NCBI GenBank assembly: GCA_035273665.1
Contig: DATEOW010000155.1
Coordinates: 1-10,348, forward strand
DNA: 10,348 nt
Reading direction: 5' to 3'
Origin: DATEEW01 sp035273665
Lineage (GTDB): Bacteria; Pseudomonadota; Gammaproteobacteria; Burkholderiales; SG8-39
The notes under the pieces were generated by a model. That model was not told the origin of the DNA, did not search any database, and was given only the letters and a program-made list of their open reading frames with translations. The translations under genes and the position numbers were made by a program. Numbering within the stretch: the stretch's first letter is position 1; each line of letters begins with the position of its first letter. Shown here one piece after another: positions 1 through 6,170 of the stretch.

Positions 1-327
1 ATCGCCTTGACCGAGATTGTTTGGGTCTGTGCGATATCGTCCGCCCGTGCGGGTCAACAGTAATTCAAGATTTCCGCCGTTCACGCGCACGCTATTCGGT
101 AAAGCCAAACGAATATCGCGCGCCATGCGGCGAAGTGCAGCGTCCGCGACGTCGGTCAATTCGGCTCGTTCCTGGGAATCGCGGTAAGCGATGACGGGAT
201 CGCGTAAGGCGATGGCCGCTACCGACGCAATGATCGCCAGCAAGGTGAGTACGATCACCAGTTCAACGAGCGTGACGCCGCGAGCGCGGCGCCGCTCAGT
301 AGGGGCTTTTGAAGCTTTGCAGTGCAT
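1..327 (-). CDS. mshO: MSHA minor pilin MshO, 5' part (runs off window)
   Basis: The first 109 codons of a prepilin are visible; the gene continues past position 1. From ATG 327 the leader is MHCKASKAPTERRRARG, cleaved after Gly17, and the mature protein begins VTLVELVIVL with Glu at mature position 5, followed by one hydrophobic helix (residues 18-41). Mature residue 1 is Val rather than the usual Phe. Residues 69-80 read ARDIRLALPNSV and the visible part ends in a segment with LTRTGGRYRTD; this pattern, together with the position after mshD, fits MshO, a minor pilin that should sit in the inner membrane before assembly into the pilus tip. The start overlaps the end of mshD by 32 bases and has GGGGA six bases upstream; no other start codon lies between it and the helix. 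Identity as MshO rests on synteny and short motifs, since the C-terminal domain is missing. Confidence 0.72.
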   Translation of the reverse strand, partial: MHCKASKAPTERRRARGVTLVELVIVLTLLAIIASVAAIALRDPVIAYRDSQERAELTDVADAALRRMARDIRLALPNSVRVNGGNLELLLTRTGGRYRTDPNNLGQGD

Positions 328-736
328 AGCTTGTCCCCATTGGACCGGTTACGGTCACGGTAATCATCGACCCTGCGGCGCCGCCCATGTTGGCGGGCGC
401 GACCGCGACGTTCAGGTTGTAAAGTTCCAAACCCGCCACAGCGACGTTATTGATCGTGTATATGCCACTCGTCGCGAAACCGTTGTAGTCGTTGACATCA
501 TCGAAATTGATGCGTGCGCCGGTGCCCGGTCCCACCGCCATTGGCATCAGCGTCACCTCTTCCATCATCGATTCGGCGACTGCCATGGCTTGCTTGCGCA
601 AGACCGGGTCCGCGCTGCGCGCGACACTCGTATTGATGACGATCAGAATCCCGGCGAGTCCGATGGAAAACACCACGATGAGCAAGACCAGCTCAACCAA
701 TGTGAAACCGGCCGAGCTCCGACGGTTAATACACAT
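296..736 (-). CDS. mshD: MSHA minor pilin MshD
   Basis: 146-residue prepilin from ATG 736. The leader MCINRRSSAG is cleaved after Gly10, giving a mature start FTLVELVLLIVVFSIGLAGI (Glu at +5, single N-terminal helix). The next segment, SADPVLRKQAMAVAESMMEE, is typical of MshD and of the GspI/PilV-like minor pseudopilins. A beta-rich C-terminal part follows, ending in QSFKSPY. It probably belongs to the minor-pilin tip complex that starts pilus assembly. The start overlaps the end of mshC by 11 bases, with GGAG nine bases upstream inside mshC, so the two genes are translationally coupled; mshO in turn overlaps its 3' end. A longer reading frame upstream to 850 exists but lies inside mshC and would put about 38 extra residues before the leader, so I reject it. 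The prepilin class is certain; the MshD name rests on the motif and gene order. Confidence 0.82.
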   Translation of the reverse strand: MCINRRSSAGFTLVELVLLIVVFSIGLAGILIVINTSVARSADPVLRKQAMAVAESMMEEVTLMPMAVGPGTGARINFDDVNDYNGFATSGIYTINNVAVAGLELYNLNVAVAPANMGGAAGSMITVTVTGPMGTSYALQSFKSPY

Positions 737-1169
737 AGCCGGTGTCTCCGACCACATTAATGACCGGGCTCCCGGGACCGCTGATGGTGACCGCGACATT
801 GCCGCTTGCACTGCCATCCGGATAGAACGAGAAAGCGCCCGGAGCGGCACTCACCGCTACAGCCGAACCGGCGGGTGGCGCCAAGCTAGTCTGGCCGCGT
901 AGCGTGGTGAGCGGAGCGCTCGATCCACAACCGAAGTCCTGGCACAGCATAAAAGACAGATTATTCGAAGCAACGGTGACATTCACGCGACGACGGCTGG
1001 CGACCGCGGTTTTTTGTGCGAAGGCCAATTGGGCGCGTACTTCGTCCGCAAAGCTCGCGGTGTCAAAAGTGCCGCGGTCGAAGGTGCTCGTCGCAAAGAC
1101 GGCGAGAATGCTCGCGATCAGTAGGACCGCGACCAGTTCGGTCAATGTAAAGCCTCGTTGTTGCCGCAT
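726..1169 (-). CDS. mshC: MSHA minor pilin MshC (GspH/FimT-like)
   Basis: 147-residue prepilin from ATG 1169. The leader MRQQRG is cleaved after Gly6 and the mature protein starts FTLTELVAVLLIASILAV. Residues around 35-60 (FADEVRAQLAFAQKTAVASR) are the long amphipathic helix typical of GspH/FimT/MshC pseudopilins, followed by a beta domain with two close cysteines (LCQDFGCG), a possible disulfide. The expected role is a minor pilin in the initiation complex with MshB, MshD and MshO. The frame is open up to 1262, but that extension would cover the terminator hairpin and put 31 residues before the leader, so ATG 1169 is preferred. The ribosome binding site is weak (GGAT about 11 bases upstream). 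The gene lies just downstream of a strong terminator, so expression probably depends on read-through from the pilin gene or on a promoter I cannot see. Confidence 0.85.
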   Translation of the reverse strand: MRQQRGFTLTELVAVLLIASILAVFATSTFDRGTFDTASFADEVRAQLAFAQKTAVASRRRVNVTVASNNLSFMLCQDFGCGSSAPLTTLRGQTSLAPPAGSAVAVSAAPGAFSFYPDGSASGNVAVTISGPGSPVINVVGDTGYVY

Positions 1170-1182
1170 TAAGTGTTCATCC

Positions 1183-1218
1183 AAAACAAAAGGAACGGCT
1201 GCTTGCGCGAACCGTTCC
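1183..1218 (-). terminator. Rho-independent terminator after the downstream pilin
   Basis: Arms 1212-1218 and 1192-1198 form a perfect 7-bp stem (GGAACGG/CCGTTCC on the minus strand) with a 13-base loop, followed directly by TTTTGTTTT (1191-1183). It lies 55 bases after the pilin stop codon and 14 bases before the mshC start. On the plus strand the same stem is followed by CTTTTT, so it could work both ways, although no plus-strand gene runs into it. It should lower transcription of mshC-mshD-mshO relative to the pilin. Confidence 0.8.
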
Positions 1219-1272
1219 CTTTTTCCTGCTCGGGCGGCGCATTGTGGAGCGCCGGCCCTCATTTGTTAAGCC

Positions 1273-1638
1273 TTAGGCGATACCGATCGCGGGGAAGGTC
1301 GCAATCGCGCCGCCGGGGCCGGTCAGCGTGCAGGTCACCGTCGCGTTAGCGGCGATCGCGGCAGCAGTGATCGTGTAACCGGCAGGGAGACCACCTTGCA
1401 GAGCGGAGGAAACGCCGGTGCAGTTGACCACGGCAACGCCGTTGGCTGGGTTAACGGAACGGGTCGCGTAATTCAGTGAGGACGCGGAAGCCAATGCACC
1501 GGCAACACCTTGCGTAGCGGCCAGACGTGCGTCAGTACGCAGGTCGACGAATTGCGGAACGGCGACAACAGCGAGGATAGACAGAATCAACATCACTGCG
1601 ACCAGCTCGATCAAAGTAAAACCGGCGTTTTTATTCAC
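1273..1638 (-). CDS. mshA: MSHA-type major pilin, downstream paralogue
   Basis: 121-residue type IV pilin starting at GTG 1638. The leader VNKNAG (read as MNKNAG) is short, as in type IVa pilins; the mature start is FTLIELVAVMLILSILAVVA, followed by PQFVDLR. Cys73 and Cys103 probably form the C-terminal disulfide. The region VNCTG...ALQGGLPAGYTI and the TLTGPGGA end resemble betaproteobacterial MshA-type pilins. It would be polymerised into the pilus shaft by MshE/MshG. GTG is chosen because AGGAG lies eight bases upstream; upstream in-frame ATGs at 1665 and 1710 would either include this site in the coding region or give an overlong leader. The neighbouring pilin at 1909-2340 aligns with it without gaps over residues 1-73 (47 identical, 30 of the first 34), so the two are duplicates whose C-terminal halves have diverged. 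A strong terminator follows. Confidence 0.9.
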   Translation of the reverse strand: MNKNAGFTLIELVAVMLILSILAVVAVPQFVDLRTDARLAATQGVAGALASASSLNYATRSVNPANGVAVVNCTGVSSALQGGLPAGYTITAAAIAANATVTCTLTGPGGAIATFPAIGIA

Positions 1639-1908
1639 TTTCAATTCTCCTAGATATGAGTACATCGTCCAAATCGGCTGGCGTGTCCACTTCGTCAACG
1701 CTGACTTCATCCAGACGCTGCCCTACCGTATGGGGCGAATCCTAAAGCCAATACATCTAGGCTATTCAGGAAATAAGGCGCAGTTTCTCAACCTGTTGCA
1801 TCAATTGACGGTAGTAATTAACGCGATGCGCTTTATCGCACGTTGCGCTGTGTGCGAAAACAAAAAAGGGAGCGTCGATGACGCTCCCTTTGTAAGGCAA
1901 ATTCCGAC
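1639..1908 (-). other. Intergenic region between the two pilin genes
   Basis: These 270 bases hold the terminator of the upstream pilin (1862-1891), the AGGAG ribosome binding site of the downstream pilin (about 1647-1651) and, since the terminator precedes it, probably a promoter. I see no convincing sigma-70 promoter. A GG-N10-GC spacing (minus strand AGG, TTGAGAAACT, GCG) exists near 1780-1793 but otherwise matches the sigma-54 consensus poorly. No coding sequence or RNA gene is supported. Confidence 0.55.
1862..1891 (-). terminator. Strong rho-independent terminator after the upstream pilin
   Basis: Perfect 12-bp stem: arms 1880-1891 and 1865-1876 (AAAGGGAGCGTC/GACGCTCCCTTT on the minus strand), three-base loop at 1877-1879, then a T-rich run TTTTTTGTTTT reaching 1857. 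It lies 17 bases beyond the stop codon of the upstream pilin. This is the strongest terminator in the window and separates the two pilin genes transcriptionally. Confidence 0.92.
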
Positions 1909-2340
1909 TTAGCAAGTCGCTGCGGGTGTGCAGGAAATGATCGTGAAGTTCTGGGGCGTTGCGGCTGCCGGCACCGAATCTTCAATGGAGCAGGTGCCCG
2001 AACCGCCGGAGCCCACGGGTGCAGTGACGCTGGCGATATTGTATGTACGTCCGTTCAACACGATCGTTGTGGCGGTAGAACTCGTGACGCCGCCGATCAT
2101 TGGGGCAAGCTGCGTACCGGAGCAGGCGGTAACGGCAACCGCACCTGCACCTGCACCGACCCCGCGTGCATAGTTCAGCGCTGTGCCGGATGCGATCGCG
2201 CCGCCCACACCTGCGGCGGAAGCGTTGGCAGCCTGTACGCGTAGATCGACGAATTGCGGGATGGCAACCACGGCAAGAATCGCCAAAATCACCATGACGG
2301 CGACGAGTTCAATCAAAGTAAAACCGGCGTTCTTTTTCAC
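1909..2340 (-). CDS. mshA: MSHA-type major pilin, upstream paralogue
   Basis: 143-residue type IV pilin starting at GTG 2340, with AGGAG seven bases upstream. The leader VKKNAG is cleaved after Gly6; the mature start FTLIELVAVMVILAILAVVA is followed by PQFVDLR. After the shared N-terminal half it diverges from its neighbour: the globular part is rich in Gly, Ala, Ser and Thr and has four cysteines (73, 117, 137 and the C-terminal residue 143), where the other copy has two. Cys73 is common to both. One pair probably closes the pilin D-region; a second disulfide or a free C-terminal Cys is possible. It is probably a structural subunit polymerised by MshE/MshG. It may be the main shaft pilin, or one of two alternative or mixed subunits; the sequence alone does not say which. 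It is bounded by a 164-base upstream gap with a candidate promoter and by a 12-bp terminator, as expected for a strongly expressed single-gene unit. Confidence 0.9.
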   Translation of the reverse strand: MKKNAGFTLIELVAVMVILAILAVVAIPQFVDLRVQAANASAAGVGGAIASGTALNYARGVGAGAGAVAVTACSGTQLAPMIGGVTSSTATTIVLNGRTYNIASVTAPVGSGGSGTCSIEDSVPAAATPQNFTIISCTPAATC

Positions 2341-2415
2341 TTGTAATCTCCTGGGCCCATCGGCTTCTATTGGGAAATAAACTCGAGGCGATGCGCTCGA
2401 GTATCCATGGCCGGG

Positions 2416-2446
2416 ATGCTAGCGCGGCTTTCTTGCGGCCAGTCAA
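2416..2446 (-). promoter_or_regulatory. Candidate promoter of the upstream pilin
   Basis: On the minus strand TTGACT (2446-2441) is followed after 19 bases by TAGCAT (2421-2416), about 75 bases before the GTG start. The -35 is good, the spacer long and the -10 mediocre. The same stretch also contains CTGGCC...AAAGC with the GG-N10-GC spacing of sigma-54 promoters, which drive many pilin genes, but the -12 half lacks the usual TTGC. No terminator is seen between this site and the preceding minor pilin. Confidence 0.35.
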
Positions 2447-2504
2447 GAACTAAAGCGGATTTTTTGATGTAGTGCACGAATGCATGCAATTCGATGCCGC
2501 TCGC

Positions 2505-3056
2505 TTAGGAAGCCGATACATCCCAGCTGTAGGCTTCGACCGGCGCGAGCTCCACGCGACGAACCCCCCGTAGAGGTTCCGGCAACGATTCGCCGCCGGG
2601 CAGAACGCCTTGTTCGACCCACACCTTGAAGCGAATTTCCTTGTGTGCGTTATGCGGGAAGCTCAGATGCCGCGTCCGTGAAGGGCGATAAACAAGTTCA
2701 TGTGCTCGCGTGTCGTAGTACCAGCTACGTGGCGGCGCGAGTTCCGGCGGCGCAACGCCATGGATCTTACCCACGTAGATGTGCGGTTTTTCCGCGAGCC
2801 AATCCATCGGGTTTTGTTTCGCTAAGCCGGCGATCGGTGCGTCTGCGCTGAGCGCGATCATGCCGGCCACCCGCATGTGCAGGCCCGCACGAACACTGGA
2901 GGCGACCTGTTCCATCGCCGATTTTTCTGCGGCTTCGGCATAGTCGACAAAGGTTTTGAGCATCACTGCCGCGAGCACGGCGATCAACACGACGACGGCA
3001 ACGAGTTCGACGAGCGTAAATCCGGTGACACGACGTGAATGGATCACTGGACGCAT
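2505..3056 (-). CDS. Minor prepilin in the mshF/mshB position
   Basis: 183-residue prepilin from ATG 3056, whose first base is the last base of the mshG stop codon (TGATG). AGGGG lies four bases upstream, so coupling to mshG is very likely; a TTG one codon earlier is less plausible. The leader MRPVIHSRRVTG is cleaved after Gly12 and the mature start is FTLVELVAVVVLIAVLAAVM with Glu at +5. Unlike the major pilins it has no cysteine. Its C-terminal domain contains NPMDWLAEKP and, further on, PPRSWYYDTRAHELVYRP, followed by a beta-rich end. I recognise it as a pseudopilin-like minor pilin but cannot prove it is the orthologue of MshB. In Vibrio, mshF and mshB lie between mshG and mshA; only one gene occupies that interval here. 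It is expected to sit in the inner membrane and take part in starting pilus assembly. Confidence 0.85.
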   Translation of the reverse strand: MRPVIHSRRVTGFTLVELVAVVVLIAVLAAVMLKTFVDYAEAAEKSAMEQVASSVRAGLHMRVAGMIALSADAPIAGLAKQNPMDWLAEKPHIYVGKIHGVAPPELAPPRSWYYDTRAHELVYRPSRTRHLSFPHNAHKEIRFKVWVEQGVLPGGESLPEPLRGVRRVELAPVEAYSWDVSAS

Positions 3057-4288
3057 CAAGCCCCTTTACCCATCATTGCTTTGCCCAAGCCCCAAACTGG
3101 CATGAGAACGCCCAAGGCGAGGATCAACACCATGATCGCGAGCATGACGATTAGGATCGGTTCGATTTGGGACGCCAGATTTTTCAAGTCGTAGTCCACA
3201 TCGCGTTCATACATGGACGCCACTTCGGACATCAAATCGTCGAGCGCACCCGTTTCTTCGCCCACCGCAATCATCTGGATGACGACGGGGGAGAACACGC
3301 CGGCCGAGACTGCTGTGCGTAAGATGGATTCGCCGCGTTCTACGCCATCGCGCATTTGTTCGATACGGCTACCGATATATTCGTTTTCGACGACGCGCGC
3401 CACGGTCGATAGGGCCTGAATGAGCGGCACGCCGCTGCGTGAAGAAAGCGCAAAGCTGCGCGCGAAGCGGGCGAGGGTCGCTTTACGAATAATCTTTCCC
3501 GCGATGGGTAGCCGGAGCTTGAAGCGGTCCCACTTGTAGCGGCCTATGGGCGTCGCAATCCACATCCGCAACGCAAAAATACCCGCAATGCTTCCTGCCA
3601 GCATCAGCGGCCAATAGGCGATCGTGAAGTTGGAGCACGCGATAAGAAAGCGCGTCAAGGCCGGCAATTGTGCGTCGAACCCTTTATAGAGTTCAGCGAA
3701 GGTGGGGATGACGAAGACGTTGACGACGACCAGCGCGGCAATCATCGCGCAGATCACAAAGGTGGGATAACGCAGTGCCGCTTTCACACGGCCACGCATT
3801 TCAATCTCGAATTCCAGGTGCTGGGAAAGCCGCAGAAACACTTCTTCGGAACGTCCGGTCATTTCGCCGACGCGGACCATCGACACATAAAAATTGTTGA
3901 ATACCTTGGGATGGCGACGCATGGCTGCTGACAACTCACGTCCTGCGTCTAGGCTCGCGCGCAGATCCTGGAGCACGCGGGCGAGGGCTGGATTGGTTGC
4001 GGATTCCTGCAAACCGGTGAGGGCGCGCATGATCGGCACGCCGGCGCGCATCAAGGTGTGCATCTGGCGCGACATCAACATCAAATCCGTAGGCGTGACT
4101 TTTTCGCGCAGCTTCGCCAGAACGTCTTCGACGCGAATGGATGCGCCGCCCGTGATGGCGCGGATTTCAACCGGGGTCACACCGGTGTTGAACAGCTGAT
4201 CGGCGACCGCCGCCGCATCGCTGCTTTCGATGGTGCCACTGATGAGTTCGCCTCGCCCGTTGCGGCCTTTGTATGTAAAAGCGCCCAT
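3056..4288 (-). CDS. mshG: MSHA pilus platform protein MshG (T2SS F/PilC family)
   Basis: 410-residue inner-membrane platform protein, close to the usual size of the PilC/GspF family. It links the cytoplasmic ATPase ring of MshE to the pilin pool. The family's two repeated cytoplasmic domains are visible: the first ends around VGEMTGRSEEV (residues 140-150), the second around VGEETGALDDL (342-352). Hydrophobic segments lie near 173-195, 222-242 and 377-400. The N-terminus MGAFTYKGRNGRGELISG matches the start of this family. ATG 4288 is chosen because it lies four bases after the mshE stop, with GAGGA eight bases upstream; an extension to 4348 would overlap mshE and add 20 unlike residues. Its stop overlaps the next start by one base, so mshE, mshG and the minor prepilin form one tightly coupled unit. 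Confidence 0.95.
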   Translation of the reverse strand: MGAFTYKGRNGRGELISGTIESSDAAAVADQLFNTGVTPVEIRAITGGASIRVEDVLAKLREKVTPTDLMLMSRQMHTLMRAGVPIMRALTGLQESATNPALARVLQDLRASLDAGRELSAAMRRHPKVFNNFYVSMVRVGEMTGRSEEVFLRLSQHLEFEIEMRGRVKAALRYPTFVICAMIAALVVVNVFVIPTFAELYKGFDAQLPALTRFLIACSNFTIAYWPLMLAGSIAGIFALRMWIATPIGRYKWDRFKLRLPIAGKIIRKATLARFARSFALSSRSGVPLIQALSTVARVVENEYIGSRIEQMRDGVERGESILRTAVSAGVFSPVVIQMIAVGEETGALDDLMSEVASMYERDVDYDLKNLASQIEPILIVMLAIMVLILALGVLMPVWGLGKAMMGKGA

Positions 4289-4292
4289 CCGG

Positions 4293-5999
4293 CTAATCCT
4301 CGACTTCGCTTGCGACCCGCATGACTTCGGCCACGGTAGTCTGTCCACCGGCGGCCAAAGACAGGGCGTGCGAACGCAGTGTCTTGCCCTTCATCCCTTC
4401 CTGCGCGGCTAACATGAATCCCGCAGGATCGTTTCGGTTAATGGCATCAACCAGCGCCGGTTCCATTTCCAATAATTCGTAAATGCCTCGGCGGCCGCGG
4501 AAACCGGTGCCATTGCAATGCGAGCATCCGCGGCCCTGCATGAAGCGTGGGTTTGCGGGAAGGGCTTCGCCGCAGCTCCGCAGCCAAGCTTGCTCGTGCG
4601 CATTGGGCTCTTGTACCTCTGCGCAGCTTTCGCAAATGACGCGCAGCAGACGCTGAGCAAGAACCGCATGCAGGGAGGTGGAAACCATATACGCCGGCGC
4701 CCCCATGTCGATCAGGCGCAAGGGTGTGCTCGCCGCATCGCGTGTATGCAAAGTCGAAAAGACCAAGTGGCCCGTAATAGATGCGCGTAAACCGATTTGC
4801 GCCGTTTCCTGGTCGCGCATCTCGCCGACGAGAATTACATCCGGATCATGACGTAGCACCGAGCGCAACACGCGCGCGAAGGTCAGTTCAATTTTATCGT
4901 TCACCTGAACCTGGCTGATGCCTGTCAGACGGTATTCCACCGGGTCTTCCACGGTGATGATTTTCTTATCGATGGTGTTGATTTCCGACAGTGCCGAATA
5001 CAGCGTTGTCGTCTTGCCGCTACCTGTAGGGCCGGTAACGAGCATCATCCCGCTCGATCGTTCGGAAATCGCGCGCACGCGCTCCAAGATATAAGGCGGC
5101 ATGCCAAGGTGATCAAGGCCCTTTGTGCCGGCGCTTTGATTGAGCAGGCGGAGGACCACCGATTCGCCGTACTGCGTCGGCATCGTCGAGATACGCACAT
5201 CGACTTGCTGCTCGCGTACTCGTACATTGAAGCGGCCATCTTGCGGCAGGCGTTTTTCGGAAATGTCGAGACCGGCCATCAGTTTCAAGCGCAGCACCAA
5301 CGGCGCGCCGATTTTTGTATCCGCTTCGGTTTGCAGAATCAACAAGCCATCGATGCGGAAACGCACATGAAGGCGATGTTCCTGCGGCTCGATGTGGATG
5401 TCCGAAGTGTTGACCTGGGTGGCATCCTCGAACAGAGTTTGCAGCAGGCGGACGACAGGTGCGTCCTCCGCGCTCGCGCCAACGCTGAGACTGCTGAGAT
5501 CGATGGCCTGCGATTCGCCCATGTCCGCCTCAAGGGCACGGGCAAGGCCGGAGATTTCGTCCGTGCGACGATAGACGCGGTCGAGCGTTTGCAGGAGCAA
5601 GGCCTCGTTGACCACCGCCAGATCGATGTCGCGCTTCAGGACGCGAGCGATTTCGTCATAAGCATTGATATCGCTCGGATCGCTCATGCCGACGAGGTAG
5701 GTGCTCTTTCGTTCTTCCAGCAGCAAGGCGCGATGGCGCCGTGCATGCATTTCCGGCAGCTTGCGCGCCACGGTCGAGGCGACGTTCAGGAATTTGAGGT
5801 TGAGATAGGGGATATCGAACTGCTTGGCCAGGCCTTCACAGATCTGTTCTTCAGTGACAAAACCGTGTTCGACGAAAATGCGGCCGAGCTTGCGGCCGCT
5901 CCGACGTTGTTCGTCGAGTGCGAATTTGAGTTGTTCTTGCGAGATGAGCTTTTGCAGTACCAGCATCTCGCCGAGACGAATTTTCTCTGGGCGGGCCAC
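4293..5999 (-). CDS. mshE: MSHA pilus extension ATPase MshE with c-di-GMP-binding N-terminus
   Basis: 568-residue hexameric secretion ATPase of the GspE/PilB family, cytoplasmic, powering pilus extension. From GTG 5999 (MARPEKIRLGEML) two 24-residue MshEN motifs lie at 8-31 (RLGEMLV...LDEQ) and 37-60 (KLGRIFV...LAKQ), joined by RRSGR. In MshE of Vibrio cholerae this tandem motif binds cyclic di-GMP. The second copy has Lys for the first Arg. The catalytic core follows: Walker A GPTGSGKT (323-330), Asp box TVEDPVEY (349-356), Walker B region DVILVGEMRD (387-396), His box STLHTRDA (415-422), and a zinc site with Cys456, Cys459, Cys492 and Cys495. All key residues are present, so it should be active. 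GTG is preferred because GGAG lies six bases upstream; a TTG at 6011 in the same frame is possible and adds four residues. An in-frame stop lies just before it. Confidence 0.96.
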   Translation of the reverse strand: MARPEKIRLGEMLVLQKLISQEQLKFALDEQRRSGRKLGRIFVEHGFVTEEQICEGLAKQFDIPYLNLKFLNVASTVARKLPEMHARRHRALLLEERKSTYLVGMSDPSDINAYDEIARVLKRDIDLAVVNEALLLQTLDRVYRRTDEISGLARALEADMGESQAIDLSSLSVGASAEDAPVVRLLQTLFEDATQVNTSDIHIEPQEHRLHVRFRIDGLLILQTEADTKIGAPLVLRLKLMAGLDISEKRLPQDGRFNVRVREQQVDVRISTMPTQYGESVVLRLLNQSAGTKGLDHLGMPPYILERVRAISERSSGMMLVTGPTGSGKTTTLYSALSEINTIDKKIITVEDPVEYRLTGISQVQVNDKIELTFARVLRSVLRHDPDVILVGEMRDQETAQIGLRASITGHLVFSTLHTRDAASTPLRLIDMGAPAYMVSTSLHAVLAQRLLRVICESCAEVQEPNAHEQAWLRSCGEALPANPRFMQGRGCSHCNGTGFRGRRGIYELLEMEPALVDAINRNDPAGFMLAAQEGMKGKTLRSHALSLAAGGQTTVAEVMRVASEVED

Positions 6000-6012
6000 C
6001 CGTATCTCCAAT

Positions 6013-6028
6013 ACGACCTATGGGTCGT
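6013..6028 (-). promoter_or_regulatory. Stem-loop abutting the mshE ribosome binding site
   Basis: On the minus strand ACGACC-CATA-GGTCGT forms a perfect 6-bp stem with a four-base loop. It ends three bases before the GGAG (6009-6006) that serves the GTG start of mshE. A hairpin here could affect ribosome access. The perfect stem is seen directly; a regulatory role is inference. Confidence 0.4.
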
Positions 6029-6031
6029 CGG

Positions 6032-6060
6032 AAATTAGACGCTTTGGCCTTGCCGAGCAA
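6032..6060 (-). promoter_or_regulatory. Weak candidate promoter of the mshE operon
   Basis: TTGCTC (6060-6055) and TAATTT (6037-6032) on the minus strand are separated by 17 bases, with half of the consensus positions matched in each box. It would start a transcript near 6025. Nothing better is visible between the dehydrogenase stop and mshE. The operon may instead be reached by read-through or use another sigma factor. Confidence 0.22.
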
Positions 6061-6071
6061 CGGAAGTTGCT
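6056..6071 (-). other. Small inverted repeat in the mshE leader
   Basis: AGCAAC-TTCC-GTTGCT on the minus strand is a perfect 6-bp inverted repeat around a four-base loop. It overlaps the -35 of the weak candidate promoter, so it could be an operator-like site on DNA or a hairpin in a longer leader RNA. Function unknown. Confidence 0.35.
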
Positions 6072-6121
6072 TCAAGAACGTTAGTTATTTCCCTGCTTTG
6101 AAAGGGTTTACTCGGTCTGCG

Positions 6122-6163
6122 GGCATCTGGTGTAGCGGTCCGCCGCCGCGGTCCGCGAATGCC
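6122..6163 (-). other. GC-rich stem-loop after the dehydrogenase gene
   Basis: The nine-base sequence GCGGTCCGC occurs twice in direct orientation (6135-6143 and 6148-6156), separated by CGCC. Because it is nearly palindromic, the copies pair into a 9-bp stem with one central mismatch. An outer stem (6122-6126 with 6159-6163) can extend it. It lies eight bases after the dehydrogenase stop. There is no T-run on the minus strand, so it is not a classical terminator; it may stabilise the 3' end, stop transcription weakly, or be part of the mshE leader. Confidence 0.45.
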
Positions 6164-6170
6164 TTTGTAG

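Noticed and set aside
191..1269. Plus-strand open frames opposite mshO, mshD and mshC
   Set aside because: All three minus-strand genes have canonical prepilin leaders and helices; the plus-strand peptides show no domain or ribosome binding site.
1273..1710. Longer form of the downstream pilin starting at ATG 1710 or 1665
   Set aside because: Either start places the AGGAG site inside the coding region or gives an atypically long leader; the GTG at 1638 matches the start of the paralogue exactly.
2477..2493. TGCATGCA palindrome with flanking GAA/TTC, considered as a terminator or operator
   Set aside because: No T-run follows, the stem is AT-rich and short, and no partner copy is present elsewhere in the window.
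5109..6038. 309-codon open frame on the plus strand opposite mshE
   Set aside because: It lies fully antisense to a well-conserved ATPase with all motifs, has no recognisable domain, and its composition is explained by the codon bias of the other strand.
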